Shown here: piece by piece, positions 1 through 8,252 of the stretch
How positions within the stretch are numbered: position 1 is the stretch's first letter
Layout: every line of letters begins with the position of its first letter
NCBI RefSeq assembly: GCF_028610625.1
Contig: NZ_JAQQWU010000001.1
Span: 434,001 to 498,000 of the forward strand
DNA: 64,000 nucleotides
DNA from: Guptibacillus spartinae
GTDB lineage: Bacteria > Bacillota > Bacilli > Bacillales > Guptibacillaceae
Reading direction: 5' to 3'
Notes under the pieces: model-generated
What the model saw: only the letters and a program-made list of their open reading frames with translations
Told to the model about the DNA's origin: nothing
Databases searched by the model: none
Position numbers and translations under genes: made by a program

Positions 1-1
1 G

Positions 2-499
2 AATGCCGGTAACATTTCTGCTTATTGGAAAGGATTTAAAGAATATGTTTCAGAAGAAAGGCGCCCGCAAATGCGTGGATTTGAAGCGGAAGGATCTGCG
101 GCAATTGTGCAAAAGAAAATTATTCCGAATCCCGAAACGATTGCAACGGCGATCCGGATCGGAAATCCAGCTAGTTGGCATCTAGCTGAAGAGGCTGTTA
201 TTGAATCCAAGGGGAAGATCGATAGCGTCACAGATGATGAAATTCTTTCTGCCTATCAAGAACTCGCAAAAAAAGAAGGCGTCTTCGCAGAACCAGCTTC
301 ATGTGCTTCCGTTGCAGGCGTAATGAAGCAAGTGGAAAAGGGTGAAATTAAGAAAGGTGCAAAAGTAGTTGCTGTCTTAACTGGTAATGGATTGAAAGAT
401 CCTGCAACTGCGATGGACAATGTGGTTGCAAAACCACGGGTAGTCGCAGCAAATAAAACAGCGTTTCTTGAAGAACTTAAGGGATGTGTCAGCCATTGA
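2..499 (+). CDS. thrC: Threonine synthase, C-terminal part (partial at window edge)
   Basis: This is the C-terminal 165 codons of a PLP-dependent threonine synthase, which converts O-phosphohomoserine to threonine. The reading frame is open from base 2 and starts inside the typical [15 protein letters not shown] segment, followed by [13 protein letters not shown] and later [10 protein letters not shown], all characteristic of the bacillar ThrC fold. The PLP-binding lysine and the N-terminus lie outside the window. The gene runs into thrB with a short overlap, so the two are translated as one unit; a homoserine dehydrogenase gene is expected upstream but cannot be seen. Apparent truncation is due to the window edge, not to a mutation. 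Confidence 0.95.
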   Translation, partial: NAGNISAYWKGFKEYVSEERRPQMRGFEAEGSAAIVQKKIIPNPETIATAIRIGNPASWHLAEEAVIESKGKIDSVTDDEILSAYQELAKKEGVFAEPASCASVAGVMKQVEKGEIKKGAKVVAVLTGNGLKDPATAMDNVVAKPRVVAANKTAFLEELKGCVSH

Positions 500-1419
500 T
501 CAAAGACGAATGTTTCTACTTGAAAGTACCAGGAAGTACGTCGAATCTTGGGCCAGGGTTTGATTCCATTGGCCTAGCGATTGATCGACATTTATACGTG
601 AGGATTGAACCTTCCTCAGAATGGTCTTTTCACTATATTGATTTTGATGAACCCTTTCCATCTGGAAAAGAAAACATGATTTATCAAACAATTGAAGAAA
701 TTGAGCGAAAGTATGGAAAAGGAAAAGAATCGATGCCTCTTGCAGTCACGATGAGGAGCGAATTACCTTTGGAAAGAGGTCTTGGAAGTAGTGCGGCAGC
801 TATTGTAGCCGCAGTTGAAATAGCAAATTATGTCATGGACCTTGAGCTTACTCTTGAAGAGAAAGTTCAAATTGCAACAGTTTTTGAAGGCCACGCCGAT
901 AATGTAGCTGCCTCTCTTTATGGTGGGTTAGTCATCGCTACAGGGCAAGAGGGGTTAGAAACCATCTCACATAAAGTTAAGAATTTAGAAATGGTAGCCT
1001 TAATTCCCAATCATAAGTTAAAAACGACAGATTCTCGCTCTGTCCTTCCTAATATAATTCCTTACGAGGAAGCTGTGGAAGCGAGTAGCATTGCTAATCT
1101 TTTCGTTGGAGCAGCCCTTCAAAACGATTGGAAGTTTGCTGGAAAATTAATGGCCCATGACCTTTTTCATCAGCCATATCGAAAGCATCTTGTACCTGAC
1201 CTAGAACAAGTGCATAAATTAGCTATCAGTCATGGCGGATATGGTGCTGCATTAAGTGGAGCTGGACCTACAGTCATTGTCTTTGTTCCAAGTGGCTCTT
1301 CAAAGTATCTACAAGAAGCATTAGCAAAACGTTTTCCAATTTATCAGTGTGAGGTGCTCCATCCTACGTCTTCTGGAGTCGAGGTAACTGTTGGAGCTTA
1401 TGAAAATCAATCGATCTAA
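496..1419 (+). CDS. thrB: Homoserine kinase
   Basis: GHMP-family kinase that phosphorylates homoserine, supplying the substrate for the adjacent threonine synthase. The substrate-side motif [13 protein letters not shown] lies near residues 11-23, the GHMP ATP-binding loop [13 protein letters not shown] near residues 91-103, and the C-terminal GHMP motif [10 protein letters not shown] near residue 250. Length of about 307 residues fits the family. Start choice: a TTG at 496 gives the usual short lead ([12 protein letters not shown]), with AAGGG at 479-483 upstream; an in-frame ATG at 484 directly abuts that AAGGG and would leave no spacing, but cannot be excluded. The gene overlaps thrC and is closed by a strong hairpin terminator. 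Confidence 0.93.
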   Translation: MIKDECFYLKVPGSTSNLGPGFDSIGLAIDRHLYVRIEPSSEWSFHYIDFDEPFPSGKENMIYQTIEEIERKYGKGKESMPLAVTMRSELPLERGLGSSAAAIVAAVEIANYVMDLELTLEEKVQIATVFEGHADNVAASLYGGLVIATGQEGLETISHKVKNLEMVALIPNHKLKTTDSRSVLPNIIPYEEAVEASSIANLFVGAALQNDWKFAGKLMAHDLFHQPYRKHLVPDLEQVHKLAISHGGYGAALSGAGPTVIVFVPSGSSKYLQEALAKRFPIYQCEVLHPTSSGVEVTVGAYENQSI

Positions 1420-1421
1420 TT

Positions 1422-1457
1422 AAAGTCGTCCTGAAAAGGACGACTTTTTCTATTTTT
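1422..1457 (+). terminator. Rho-independent terminator after thrB
   Basis: A perfect 10-bp stem (AAAGTCGTCC / GGACGACTTT) with a six-base loop is followed by a T-rich run. It begins 2 bases after the thrB stop and separates the threonine genes from the sporulation operon. Confidence 0.93.
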
Positions 1458-1526
1458 AAGAGCTTGATGATGGCTGACAAAACTAGTGATAATTATCCAA
1501 AATAACCTCACCCTAACCTGCACAAT

Positions 1527-1559
1527 CTGACAGGTTTATCTATCAAATTAGTCTATACT
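1527..1559 (+). promoter_or_regulatory. Putative spoIIG promoter with a long spacer
   Basis: CTGACA at 1527-1532 and TATACT at 1554-1559 are separated by 21 bases, about 4 more than a normal sigma-A promoter. The B. subtilis spoIIG promoter is known for an abnormally long spacer that makes it dependent on phosphorylated Spo0A, so this is the expected architecture. A heptamer TGACAAA at 1475-1481 is one mismatch from the Spo0A box TGNCGAA; the second candidate near the -35 is poor. Assignment is by inference. Confidence 0.6.
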
Positions 1560-1591
1560 TAGTATCAAAATCGCAAGGGGGGAGGCACTCT

Positions 1592-2509
1592 GTGGCAGTA
1601 TACCTTGATGTGATTTGGCTTTTGAATTTTTGTTTTGATTACTTGCTACTCGCGCTAACTGGGATACTGCTCAAAAAAAGTGTGAAGAAAAGAAGACTTG
1701 CGACAGGTGCATTGGTTGCTTCTTTTTACGTTCTTTTTCTTTTTGTTCCGTCTCTAACCTTTATGACACAGCCATTGATGAAATTACTTTACTCTGTTTT
1801 GATCGTTTACTTAACGTTTGGATTTACTCGTTTTCGTAGTTTCTTTCAGTGCTGGCTGCTCTTTTATTTTGTAACATTTATGATCGGTGGAGGGATGATG
1901 GGAGCGCATTACTTTTTTCAGCAGGACATGACGGTCGTGAATGGAGCCATCGCGACAAAGAGCACGGGATTTGGAGATCCTGTGAGCTGGACGTTTGTAC
2001 TAATAGGGTTTCCGCTTGTTTGGTTTTTTTCAAAGAAAAGAGTGGAGAACCTCGAAACAACACGCATTCATTTTGATCAATTAGCAAGCGTTACCATCCG
2101 AATTGATGAAGTGAGTATTTCAGCAAAGGGTCTCATTGATAGCGGCAACCAGCTTCAAGATCCGTTAAGTGGCTGTCCGGTGATGATTCTCGACATGACC
2201 GTTCATGAAGCGAACTTTTCACCAGCGTTCATTAAGAAAGCAAAAAACATTACTGAATTTCAAGAAGAGGGAGAGGGGGAACGTTGGGAACACAGGCTAC
2301 GGATCGTTCCGTTTCGAGCAGTCGGACAAGATCACCAATTCTTGTGTGCTGTAAAGCCGGATGAAGTGATGATCTCATTGGAAGGTCGGTCATTCATAAT
2401 AAAAAAAGTTCTTGTTGGGTTAAGCTTTCATTCCATTTCTGGGGAAAAAGACTATACGTGTATACTTCATCCGAAAATGCTGACAGGACATAAGGCGACT
2501 GCGTCATAG
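1592..2509 (+). CDS. spoIIGA: Sporulation sigma-E processing aspartic peptidase SpoIIGA
   Basis: Membrane-embedded aspartic protease that removes the pro-sequence of pro-sigma-E in the mother cell after the forespore signal (SpoIIR). The first ~150 residues hold five hydrophobic segments. The soluble C-terminal half carries the catalytic [14 protein letters not shown] motif, whose Asp falls at residue 183, the position I recall for B. subtilis SpoIIGA. Length is 305 residues against about 309 in B. subtilis. Start is GTG with a strong AAGGGGGGAGG ribosome site. It is followed immediately by its substrate gene sigE. Confidence 0.97.
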   Translation: MAVYLDVIWLLNFCFDYLLLALTGILLKKSVKKRRLATGALVASFYVLFLFVPSLTFMTQPLMKLLYSVLIVYLTFGFTRFRSFFQCWLLFYFVTFMIGGGMMGAHYFFQQDMTVVNGAIATKSTGFGDPVSWTFVLIGFPLVWFFSKKRVENLETTRIHFDQLASVTIRIDEVSISAKGLIDSGNQLQDPLSGCPVMILDMTVHEANFSPAFIKKAKNITEFQEEGEGERWEHRLRIVPFRAVGQDHQFLCAVKPDEVMISLEGRSFIIKKVLVGLSFHSISGEKDYTCILHPKMLTGHKATAS

Positions 2510-2543
2510 AAATCACTATAAGACGATCAAGGAGGAGTTTTGG

Positions 2544-3263
2544 ATGGGGAAATTCAGAATTAAGGTTGTTCTCTGGTGGCAGCGCATTCTAATGAAACTA
2601 GGGATTAAACCTGATGAAATTTATTACATAGGAGGAAGCGAAGCACTACCTCCTCCTCTATCAAAAGATGAAGAAGCACATCTGTTAATACAATTACCAA
2701 AAGGGGATAAGGCAGCAAGGTCTATTTTAATTGAAAGGAATCTTCGTTTGGTTGTGTATATTGCACGGAAATTTGAAAACACAGGAATCAACATTGAAGA
2801 TTTGATTAGTATAGGCACAATTGGCTTAATTAAAGCCGTAAATACGTTTAATCCTGAGAAAAAGATTAAGCTTGCCACATATGCGTCAAGGTGCATTGAG
2901 AATGAGATTTTAATGTTTTTAAGACGTAACAACAAAATTCGGTCTGAAGTCTCGTTTGATGAGCCGTTGAATGTAGACTGGGACGGAAATGAATTGCTTC
3001 TATCTGATGTGTTAGGAACAGATGAAGATATTATTACGAGAGGCATTGAAGCGCGAGTTGATCGGCGCCTCCTTGTTAAAGCGTTGGAAACCCTCAATCC
3101 AAGAGAAAAACAAATCATGGAACTTAGGTTTGGTCTAGCTGGGGAGGAAGAGAAAACGCAAAAAGATGTAGCTGACCTTCTTGGTATTTCTCAATCTTAT
3201 ATTTCTAGGCTCGAAAAGCGCATCATTAAGCGACTTCGAAAAGAGTTTAATAAAATGGTCTAA
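2544..3263 (+). CDS. sigE: RNA polymerase sporulation sigma factor E (pro-sigma-E)
   Basis: Early mother-cell sigma factor made as an inactive precursor. The first ~27 residues form the amphipathic, membrane-binding pro-sequence rich in W, L and K; the cleavage neighbourhood [20 protein letters not shown] is essentially the B. subtilis sequence. Region 2 spans roughly residues 55-125 and region 4, with the helix-turn-helix [20 protein letters not shown], lies at the end. Length is 239 residues, as expected. A strong AAGGAGG precedes the ATG. It is in one operon with the protease spoIIGA, 34 bases downstream of it, and readthrough into sigG is possible because no terminator separates them. Confidence 0.98.
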   Translation: MGKFRIKVVLWWQRILMKLGIKPDEIYYIGGSEALPPPLSKDEEAHLLIQLPKGDKAARSILIERNLRLVVYIARKFENTGINIEDLISIGTIGLIKAVNTFNPEKKIKLATYASRCIENEILMFLRRNNKIRSEVSFDEPLNVDWDGNELLLSDVLGTDEDIITRGIEARVDRRLLVKALETLNPREKQIMELRFGLAGEEEKTQKDVADLLGISQSYISRLEKRIIKRLRKEFNKMV

Positions 3264-3281
3264 GCATGTTGAACAAATAGA

Positions 3282-3339
3282 TGCATAAAATTCCCACTCG
3301 CGGAGATACTTTACTTTGACAGCATCTCCGATGAGGAGG
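3282..3339 (+). promoter_or_regulatory. sigG promoter and ribosome-site hairpins
   Basis: TGCATA at 3282-3287 and GATACTT at 3305-3311, 17 bases apart, resemble the sigma-F/sigma-G promoter consensus (TGAATA and CATACTA). Downstream, TCTCC at 3325-3329 can pair with GGAGG at 3335-3339, closing a 5-base loop and covering the sigG ribosome site. The same TCTCC belongs to ATCTCCG (3324-3330), a perfect complement of CGGAGAT at 3301-3307, which overlaps the promoter -10 element. Only transcripts started further upstream, from spoIIG, would contain that competing arm. A leader hairpin that occludes the sigG ribosome site is known from B. subtilis; the competing helix is my inference. Confidence 0.6.
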
Positions 3340-3346
3340 GAATGAG

Positions 3347-4126
3347 TTGACACGAAATAAAGTCGAGATTTGTGGAGTAGATACATCCAAACTTCCTGTG
3401 CTTAAAAATGAGAAAATGAGAGTGCTTTTTAAGCAGATGCAGGAAGGGGATATCTCAGCACGTGAAGAATTAGTTAACGGAAATTTAAGGCTAGTTCTGA
3501 GCGTGATCCAGCGATTCAATAATCGAGGAGAATATGTGGATGATCTCTTTCAGGTAGGATGCATTGGCCTGATGAAATCCATAGATAACTTTGATTTAGG
3601 GCAAAACGTGAAATTCTCTACTTATGCAGTGCCGATGATCATCGGTGAAATTCGTCGGTATCTCCGTGATAATAATCCGATTCGGGTCTCACGATCATTA
3701 CGAGATATCGCCTATAAGTCTCTCCAGATTAGAGATAAGTTAATGACGAAGAACTCGAAAGAACCGAATCCTACCGAAATTGCAAAGGAGCTCGGGGTAA
3801 CGAAAGAAGAAGTGGTGTTTGCGCTTGACGCTATTCAAGATCCAGTTTCGTTATTTGAACCGATCTATAATGATGGCGGCGATCCAATCTTTGTAATGGA
3901 TCAAATTAGTGATGACAAGCAAAAAGATATCCAGTGGCTAGAGGATATTGCGCTTAAAGAAGCGATGACTCGGTTGAATCAGCGGGAAAATATGATTTTA
4001 CAAATGCGCTTTTTCCAGGGGAAAACCCAAATGGAAGTAGCAGATGAAATTGGGATTTCGCAAGCCCAGGTATCTAGACTTGAAAAGGCAGCGATCCATC
4101 AAATGAATAAAAATATTCAAAGTTAG
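3347..4126 (+). CDS. sigG: RNA polymerase sporulation sigma factor G
   Basis: Late forespore-specific sigma factor. It begins TRNKVEICGVDTSKLPVLKN, the diagnostic N-terminus that binds anti-sigma factors, and carries region 2 (RFNNRGEYVDDLFQVGCIGL near residues 58-77), region 3 and a region 4 helix-turn-helix TQMEVADEIGISQAQVSRLEKA. Length is 259 residues, one short of B. subtilis SigG. The start is TTG, preceded by GAGGAGGG; a weak start codon plus a leader hairpin over the ribosome site fits the known need to keep sigG translation low. It lies 83 bases after sigE and ends in a terminator. Confidence 0.98.
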   Translation: MTRNKVEICGVDTSKLPVLKNEKMRVLFKQMQEGDISAREELVNGNLRLVLSVIQRFNNRGEYVDDLFQVGCIGLMKSIDNFDLGQNVKFSTYAVPMIIGEIRRYLRDNNPIRVSRSLRDIAYKSLQIRDKLMTKNSKEPNPTEIAKELGVTKEEVVFALDAIQDPVSLFEPIYNDGGDPIFVMDQISDDKQKDIQWLEDIALKEAMTRLNQRENMILQMRFFQGKTQMEVADEIGISQAQVSRLEKAAIHQMNKNIQS

Positions 4127-4130
4127 AATG

Positions 4131-4157
4131 AGACCTGAGAAACAGGTCTTTTCTTTT
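4131..4157 (+). terminator. Terminator after sigG
   Basis: AGACCTG and CAGGTCT form a 7-bp stem with a five-base loop followed by TTTCTTTT, four bases after the sigG stop codon. Confidence 0.85.
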
Positions 4158-4196
4158 GCCTGCATTTCATATAATGAGTTGAAAGGTGGGTGCGTC

Positions 4197-4466
4197 ATGA
4201 TAAAAATTTCTGAATTTCAGGTTAAAGATGTTGTGAACGTATCAAACGGACGAAAACTTGGTCACATCGCTGATCTGGAAATTAATTTAACGACTGGTAA
4301 AATAGAAGCGATTGTGATTCCAGGTGCGGGAAAGATGATGGGGTTATTTGCAAGAGAAAGCGATGTGGTTATTCCTTGGCGAAACATTGTAAAAATTGGT
4401 TCGGATGTGATTTTAGTACGACATCATGATACGGCTGATGGCGAATCGTTTCAGAAAGAATCGTAA
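4197..4466 (+). CDS. ylmC: YlmC/YmxH family PRC-barrel sporulation protein
   Basis: An 89-residue single-domain PRC-barrel protein of the YlmC/YmxH family found in spore formers; molecular role unknown. Visible features are the barrel segment VNVSNGRKLGHIADLEINL, then IEAIVIPG and a VVIPWRNIVKIGSDVILV closing strand. The ATG at 4197 is chosen over an upstream in-frame GTG-type opening at 4128 because it has its own AAGGTGGG ribosome site and because the upstream extension would cross the sigG terminator. A YlmA-type ABC protein gene, present between sigG and ylmC in B. subtilis, is absent here. Confidence 0.9.
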   Translation: MIKISEFQVKDVVNVSNGRKLGHIADLEINLTTGKIEAIVIPGAGKMMGLFARESDVVIPWRNIVKIGSDVILVRHHDTADGESFQKES

Positions 4467-4558
4467 GTAAGAAAGATGTAACAATCTATATCCCTTAGTA
4501 TCAACATATTATGATAAAATAAGGTATAAACTGTATCATGGTATAAAGGGGTGCAACT

Positions 4559-5386
4559 GTGGCGAAAGAACCGTTTCAAGCAACAATGAAGGAAACTTCA
4601 CTGGAACTGAAATTTCCAGGTCAAGCTGAGCGGGATGATCAACCGATTGCTGGTTTTTCGACTCGTAGAAACGGAGTTAGCCAGACTCCGTTTTCTAGCT
4701 TGAATCTCGGATTTCACGTACCAGACGATGCAAAAGATGTGCTAGCAAATCGACAGATACTTGCTGATGATATTGGACAACCACTTAGCAAGTGGGTCGT
4801 TGGAGAACAAATACATGGTTCTTCACTTGTTAAAATAACTTCAAAAGATCAAGGACGGGGAACAACAGATCATCACGATGCGATTCCGGCAGTTGATGGG
4901 CTATATACTGATGATCGTAGTGTTCTTCTAACAGCACTTTATGCCGACTGCGTTCCATTATATTTTTATGCTCCAAAGGAGAATCGCGTTGGACTTGCCC
5001 ACGCAGGTTGGAAAGGAACGACGAAGAATATTGCTGGAGAGATGATGGAAGCGTGGAAACAAGATGGCATAAAGCCAGAAGATATTTATGTGGCAATCGG
5101 GCCATCGATTGGGAAATGCTGTTACGAAGTGAATGATAGCGTGATCGATCATGTTAAAGTGTTATGCTTAAATACAGACTCACTGTTCGAACAGACGTCT
5201 AATGAGAAATATCAGCTTGATTTAAAATCAGTGAATCGGGAATTACTCCTTAAAGCTGGAGTTCAAAGGAGCCATCTATCTATTAGCCATTACTGCACAA
5301 GTTGTAGCAACCTGTTTTTCTCTCACCGTAGAGAAAATGGGAAAACAGGAAGAATGATGGCATACATAGGACTCGGGGAGGTATAG
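4559..5386 (+). CDS. pgeF: Peptidoglycan editing factor PgeF / multicopper polyphenol oxidase family (YlmD)
   Basis: Laccase-domain (YfiH/DUF152) protein of 275 residues. Members have been described as purine nucleoside phosphorylases and, in E. coli, as an editing factor that removes misincorporated serine from peptidoglycan precursors; which activity applies here is not decidable from sequence. Metal-site motifs are [10 protein letters not shown] near residue 125, AHAGWKGT near residue 147 and a C-terminal [22 protein letters not shown]. The start is GTG with AAGGGG seven bases upstream; a downstream ATG ([10 protein letters not shown]) is an alternative. First gene of the ylmDE-sepF-ylmGH-divIVA division cluster. 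Confidence 0.93.
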   Translation: MAKEPFQATMKETSLELKFPGQAERDDQPIAGFSTRRNGVSQTPFSSLNLGFHVPDDAKDVLANRQILADDIGQPLSKWVVGEQIHGSSLVKITSKDQGRGTTDHHDAIPAVDGLYTDDRSVLLTALYADCVPLYFYAPKENRVGLAHAGWKGTTKNIAGEMMEAWKQDGIKPEDIYVAIGPSIGKCCYEVNDSVIDHVKVLCLNTDSLFEQTSNEKYQLDLKSVNRELLLKAGVQRSHLSISHYCTSCSNLFFSHRRENGKTGRMMAYIGLGEV

Positions 5387-5393
5387 CATTACC

Positions 5394-6071
5394 GTGAATG
5401 TAAGGGATAGTCTAGCTATAATAAAAAAACAAATAAATGTAGCAGCTGAAAGGTCTGGTCGCAATCCAGAACGTATCAACGTGGTAGCTGTGACAAAATA
5501 TGTCAGTGTAGAACGTACAAAGGAAGCACTTGATGCTGGTATCACCCATCTGGGGGAAAGTCGAGATGAAGGGCTTTTAAAGAAAGTAGAATCTCTTGGA
5601 TCAACGCCTTCCTGGCACTTTATTGGAACGCTACAATCTCGTAAAGTAAAGGAAGTCCTTCCTTTTGTAGACTATATTCACTCACTTGATCGTCGCTCTC
5701 TGGCTAAAGAAATACACAAGAGAGCCGAAAAAGAAATAAACTGTTTTGTACAGGTAAATGTGTCTGGAGAAGAATCGAAACATGGCCTATCATTAGAAGC
5801 TACAATTCCTTTTATTGAATCGCTACAAGAGTTTTCTTCGATTAAAGTTATAGGGTTAATGACGATGGCTCCCCATACAGATAATCCAGAAGAAATTCGA
5901 GCTGTCTTTAAGCAACTTAGGGAGCTTGCAGAACGGATTCAAACGCTCTCACTCGCTCATGCTCCGTGCAAGGAGCTTTCAATGGGGATGTCGAACGATT
6001 ATGAAATTGCTGTTGAAGAAGGCGCAACCTATGTTCGAATTGGCTCGTCACTTGTCGGTAATGAAAAATAA
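5394..6071 (+). CDS. ylmE: YggS family pyridoxal phosphate-binding protein (PLPBP, YlmE)
   Basis: Single-domain alanine-racemase-fold protein without racemase partner domain, involved in PLP homeostasis. The PLP lysine sits in [14 protein letters not shown] near residue 34; further family signatures are [14 protein letters not shown], the [14 protein letters not shown] segment and the phosphate-binding C-terminus [25 protein letters not shown]. Length is 225 residues, typical. GTG start with a GGGGAGG site 12 bases upstream. It follows pgeF by 7 bases and precedes sepF, the normal bacillar order. Confidence 0.94.
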   Translation: MNVRDSLAIIKKQINVAAERSGRNPERINVVAVTKYVSVERTKEALDAGITHLGESRDEGLLKKVESLGSTPSWHFIGTLQSRKVKEVLPFVDYIHSLDRRSLAKEIHKRAEKEINCFVQVNVSGEESKHGLSLEATIPFIESLQEFSSIKVIGLMTMAPHTDNPEEIRAVFKQLRELAERIQTLSLAHAPCKELSMGMSNDYEIAVEEGATYVRIGSSLVGNEK

Positions 6072-6098
6072 ATTAAGCTCTCCAGGAGGTGCAGGGAA

Positions 6099-6530
6099 TT
6101 GGGTATTAAGACAAAATTCAAACAGTTCTTTGAACTTGATGATGAAACAATAGAATTGGATGAGCAGCAGGAGCACGAAGCCTATATGGAGGAAGAAGAA
6201 CCTGAAGTGACCCGGGCAAGTCGTAAAAGTAAACAAAATGTTGTTAGTCTCCAAAGCGTTCATAAGAACTCAAGAGTTGTGCTAGTGGAGCCTAGAGTGT
6301 ATGCTGAAGCTCAGGATATTGCTGATCATGTGAAAAATCGGAAGTCTGTTGTGATGAATTTGCAACGGATTCCGCAGGATCAGGCAAGACGGATCGTCGA
6401 CTTTTTAAGCGGAACTGTCTATGCTGTTGGTGGCGATATTCAAAAGCTAGGTCCGGAAACATTTTTATGTACACCGGATAACGTTGAGATTTCAGGAAAC
6501 ATCACAGATGAAATTTATGAAGATGAGTAA
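6099..6530 (+). CDS. sepF: Cell division protein SepF
   Basis: SepF binds the FtsZ C-terminus, forms rings that align the Z-ring, and anchors it to the membrane through an N-terminal amphipathic helix ([12 protein letters not shown]). The middle is an acidic, poorly conserved linker (residues 12-50) and the conserved core spans about residues 52-135, with [18 protein letters not shown] and the [19 protein letters not shown] motif. Length is 143 residues. The start is TTG, supported by AGGAGGT at 6084-6090 with 8-base spacing. Confidence 0.96.
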   Translation: MGIKTKFKQFFELDDETIELDEQQEHEAYMEEEEPEVTRASRKSKQNVVSLQSVHKNSRVVLVEPRVYAEAQDIADHVKNRKSVVMNLQRIPQDQARRIVDFLSGTVYAVGGDIQKLGPETFLCTPDNVEISGNITDEIYEDE

Positions 6531-6549
6531 GTAAGAAAGGGTGAAAAGT

Positions 6550-6813
6550 TTGAACATTGCTTCAATCTTAATTTCAGCAGTACAAATTTATACGTGGATC
6601 CTCATTATTTATATCTTTATGTCTTGGATTCCAAATGCAAGAGAATCGTCCATTGGCCAGATGATTGCTTCGATTGCTGAGCCGTACCTTGCACCATTCC
6701 GTCGTTTCATTCCACCAATCGGTGGCATGCTTGATATTTCACCGATTGTCGCGATTTTTGCGCTTCAATTCGTTCAGTATGGAATTGCAGCTCTCTTTAG
6801 TTTCGCAAGTTAA
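6550..6813 (+). CDS. ylmG: YggT family membrane protein YlmG
   Basis: Small integral membrane protein of the YggT family with two hydrophobic segments (residues ~3-25 and ~65-85) around the family motif FMSWIPNARESSIGQ and PYLAPFRRFIPPIGG. It is linked genetically to division and membrane organisation in other bacteria; activity is unknown. The TTG at 6550 is favoured, since AAAGG at 6536-6540 lies 9 bases upstream; a GTG at 6541 in the same frame directly abuts that site and is less likely. The gene is followed by ylmH with a TAATG overlap. Confidence 0.88.
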   Translation: MNIASILISAVQIYTWILIIYIFMSWIPNARESSIGQMIASIAEPYLAPFRRFIPPIGGMLDISPIVAIFALQFVQYGIAALFSFAS

Positions 6814-7586
6814 TGTCGATCTATGAGCATTACCGTCCTGCGGAACGAACATTTGTTGATCGCGTTTTGCGATGGCAAGATGAGGTTCAGGAAAGATATG
6901 CACCCAGATTAACCGATTTTCTAGATCCCCGAGAGCAGGATATAGTGAACCAAATCATAGGAAATCATCCTGATGTGCGTGTGTTTTTCTCAGGTGGAGT
7001 AGAAGGGTCAGAACGTCAAAGGGCTCTTCTTGTTCCACCTTACTTTGAGCCTTCAAATGAAGATTTCGACATAACAGCATTTGAAATTACATACCCAGCT
7101 AAGTTCGTTTCATTGACTCATCCAGATTTATTAGGAGCCATGATGGGCCTCGGGATTAAGCGTGAAAAATTTGGGGATATCATCGTCAAGGATAGTGTTG
7201 CTCATCTAGTTGTCGCAAAGGAAATTGCTGACTTTGTGAAAATGAATCTTACGCAAGCTGGTAAGGCTTCTCTTTCTCCAGTAGAAATTTCACTTGAGCA
7301 TTTACGTTTACCTGAAGCAGAATGGGACGAGCTGGTTGGTACTGTAACAAGTCTGCGATTAGATACTGTTTTGGCAGAAGTTTACAATATTTCGAGAGCA
7401 AAAGTTAGTACAATGATTGAACATGATCGAGCGAAATTGAACTGGAAGATTGTGAGTCAACCTTCAGCTGAAGTAAAAGAGGGAGATTACTTGTCTCTTA
7501 GAGGTTCAGGTAGAAGTAAAATCGTCTCCGTTAATGGAAAAACGAAGCGAGATAAATGGCGGATTACTTATCACATTCGTAAATAG
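6813..7586 (+). CDS. ylmH: S4 domain RNA-binding protein YlmH
   Basis: A 257-residue protein with an N-terminal YlmH domain (DFLDPREQDIVNQIIG near residues 36-51) and a C-terminal S4 RNA-binding domain (about residues 180-250, SLRLDTVLAEVYNISRAKV). In B. subtilis YlmH has been linked to rescue of stalled ribosomes. No ribosome site is visible; the ATG overlaps the ylmG stop (TAATG), so translation is probably coupled to ylmG. Confidence 0.93.
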   Translation: MSIYEHYRPAERTFVDRVLRWQDEVQERYAPRLTDFLDPREQDIVNQIIGNHPDVRVFFSGGVEGSERQRALLVPPYFEPSNEDFDITAFEITYPAKFVSLTHPDLLGAMMGLGIKREKFGDIIVKDSVAHLVVAKEIADFVKMNLTQAGKASLSPVEISLEHLRLPEAEWDELVGTVTSLRLDTVLAEVYNISRAKVSTMIEHDRAKLNWKIVSQPSAEVKEGDYLSLRGSGRSKIVSVNGKTKRDKWRITYHIRK

Positions 7587-7618
7587 TTTGTCACAAATAG
7601 AAGGAATATCCAAATCGC

Positions 7619-7647
7619 TGTCGAAACAAGATTAAGCCGGGTATATG
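7619..7647 (+). promoter_or_regulatory. Candidate Spo0A-controlled promoter upstream of divIVA
   Basis: TGTCGAA at 7619-7625 is an exact match to the Spo0A box. TATATG at 7642-7647 lies 17 bases after TGTCGA, so the box occupies the place of the -35 element, which itself is a poor match to TTGACA. This is the layout of Spo0A-activated sigma-A promoters. A seven-base match can arise by chance several times in a window this size. Confidence 0.4.
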
Positions 7648-7675
7648 AAAAGAGAGTAAATCGGAGGTGGCTGAA

Positions 7676-8188
7676 TTGCCTTTAACACCATTAGATATTC
7701 ATAACAAAGAGTTTACTCGCGGATTCCGCGGTTATGATGAAGATGAGGTCAATGAATTTCTTGATCAGGTAATCAAAGATTATGAAACAGTGATCAGAGA
7801 AAAGAAAGAACTGAATGAAAGAGTGAAACTACTAGAAGAACGACTGGGACATTTCTCTAACCTGGAAGAAACGTTAAATAAGTCGATTTTAGTGGCACAA
7901 GAATCAGCAGAAGAAGTGAGACAAAATGCAAAAAAAGAATCTCAGCTTATTGTAAAAGAAGCAGAAAAAAATGCGGATCGCATTATTAATGATTCACTTG
8001 CAAAAGCACGGAAGATTTCAATGGATAATGAAGAGCTGAAAAAACAAGCAGCCGTCTATCGCACGCGTTTCCGGATGTTAGTTGAGGCACAACTTGAAAT
8101 GCTTAACAACGAAGACTGGGATGGCCTTGTTGCTCGATTTGAAGAAGAGGAAGAAGAGCAGCAAGAACAAATCGAAGAAAAAGCATAA
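7676..8188 (+). CDS. divIVA: Septum-site and polar scaffold protein DivIVA
   Basis: Coiled-coil protein that senses negative membrane curvature, recruits the Min system to poles and septa, and anchors the chromosome during sporulation. The lipid-binding N-terminal domain is nearly canonical (MPLTPLDIHNKEFTRGFRGY, then DEDEVNEFLDQVIKDYE), followed by long heptad-repeat coiled coil (residues ~30-150) and an acidic Glu/Gln tail. The TTG at 7676 is chosen since it yields the conserved MPLTP start and lies 9 bases after GGAGG; an in-frame GTG at 7667 lies inside the ribosome site. Length is 170 residues. Confidence 0.96.
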   Translation: MPLTPLDIHNKEFTRGFRGYDEDEVNEFLDQVIKDYETVIREKKELNERVKLLEERLGHFSNLEETLNKSILVAQESAEEVRQNAKKESQLIVKEAEKNADRIINDSLAKARKISMDNEELKKQAAVYRTRFRMLVEAQLEMLNNEDWDGLVARFEEEEEEQQEQIEEKA

Positions 8189-8216
8189 TGCACTTATTTA
8201 TTTTTTTGTCATTTCC

Positions 8217-8246
8217 TTGACTTCTTAATTTTATTTAAACTATACT
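8217..8246 (+). promoter_or_regulatory. Sigma-A promoter of the ileS T-box transcript
   Basis: TTGACT at 8217-8222 and TATACT at 8241-8246 with an 18-base spacer, placing the transcript start near 8253, at the 5' end of the T-box fold. Confidence 0.75.
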
Positions 8247-8252
8247 TCTAGT

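Noticed and set aside
2-70. thrC considered as a pseudogene
   Set aside because: The frame is open to the window edge with conserved sequence; truncation is only due to the window.
2624-3118. Minus-strand open frame of 164 codons opposite sigE
   Set aside because: Antisense shadow of a well-conserved coding frame; low-complexity Ser/Arg-rich product without family resemblance.
4128-4196. Longer start for YlmC
   Set aside because: The extension is translated from the sigG terminator and lacks a ribosome site.
4511-4539. ATGATA/TATCAT inverted repeat upstream of pgeF
   Set aside because: Low-complexity AT-rich sequence with a long gap; not distinguishable from chance.
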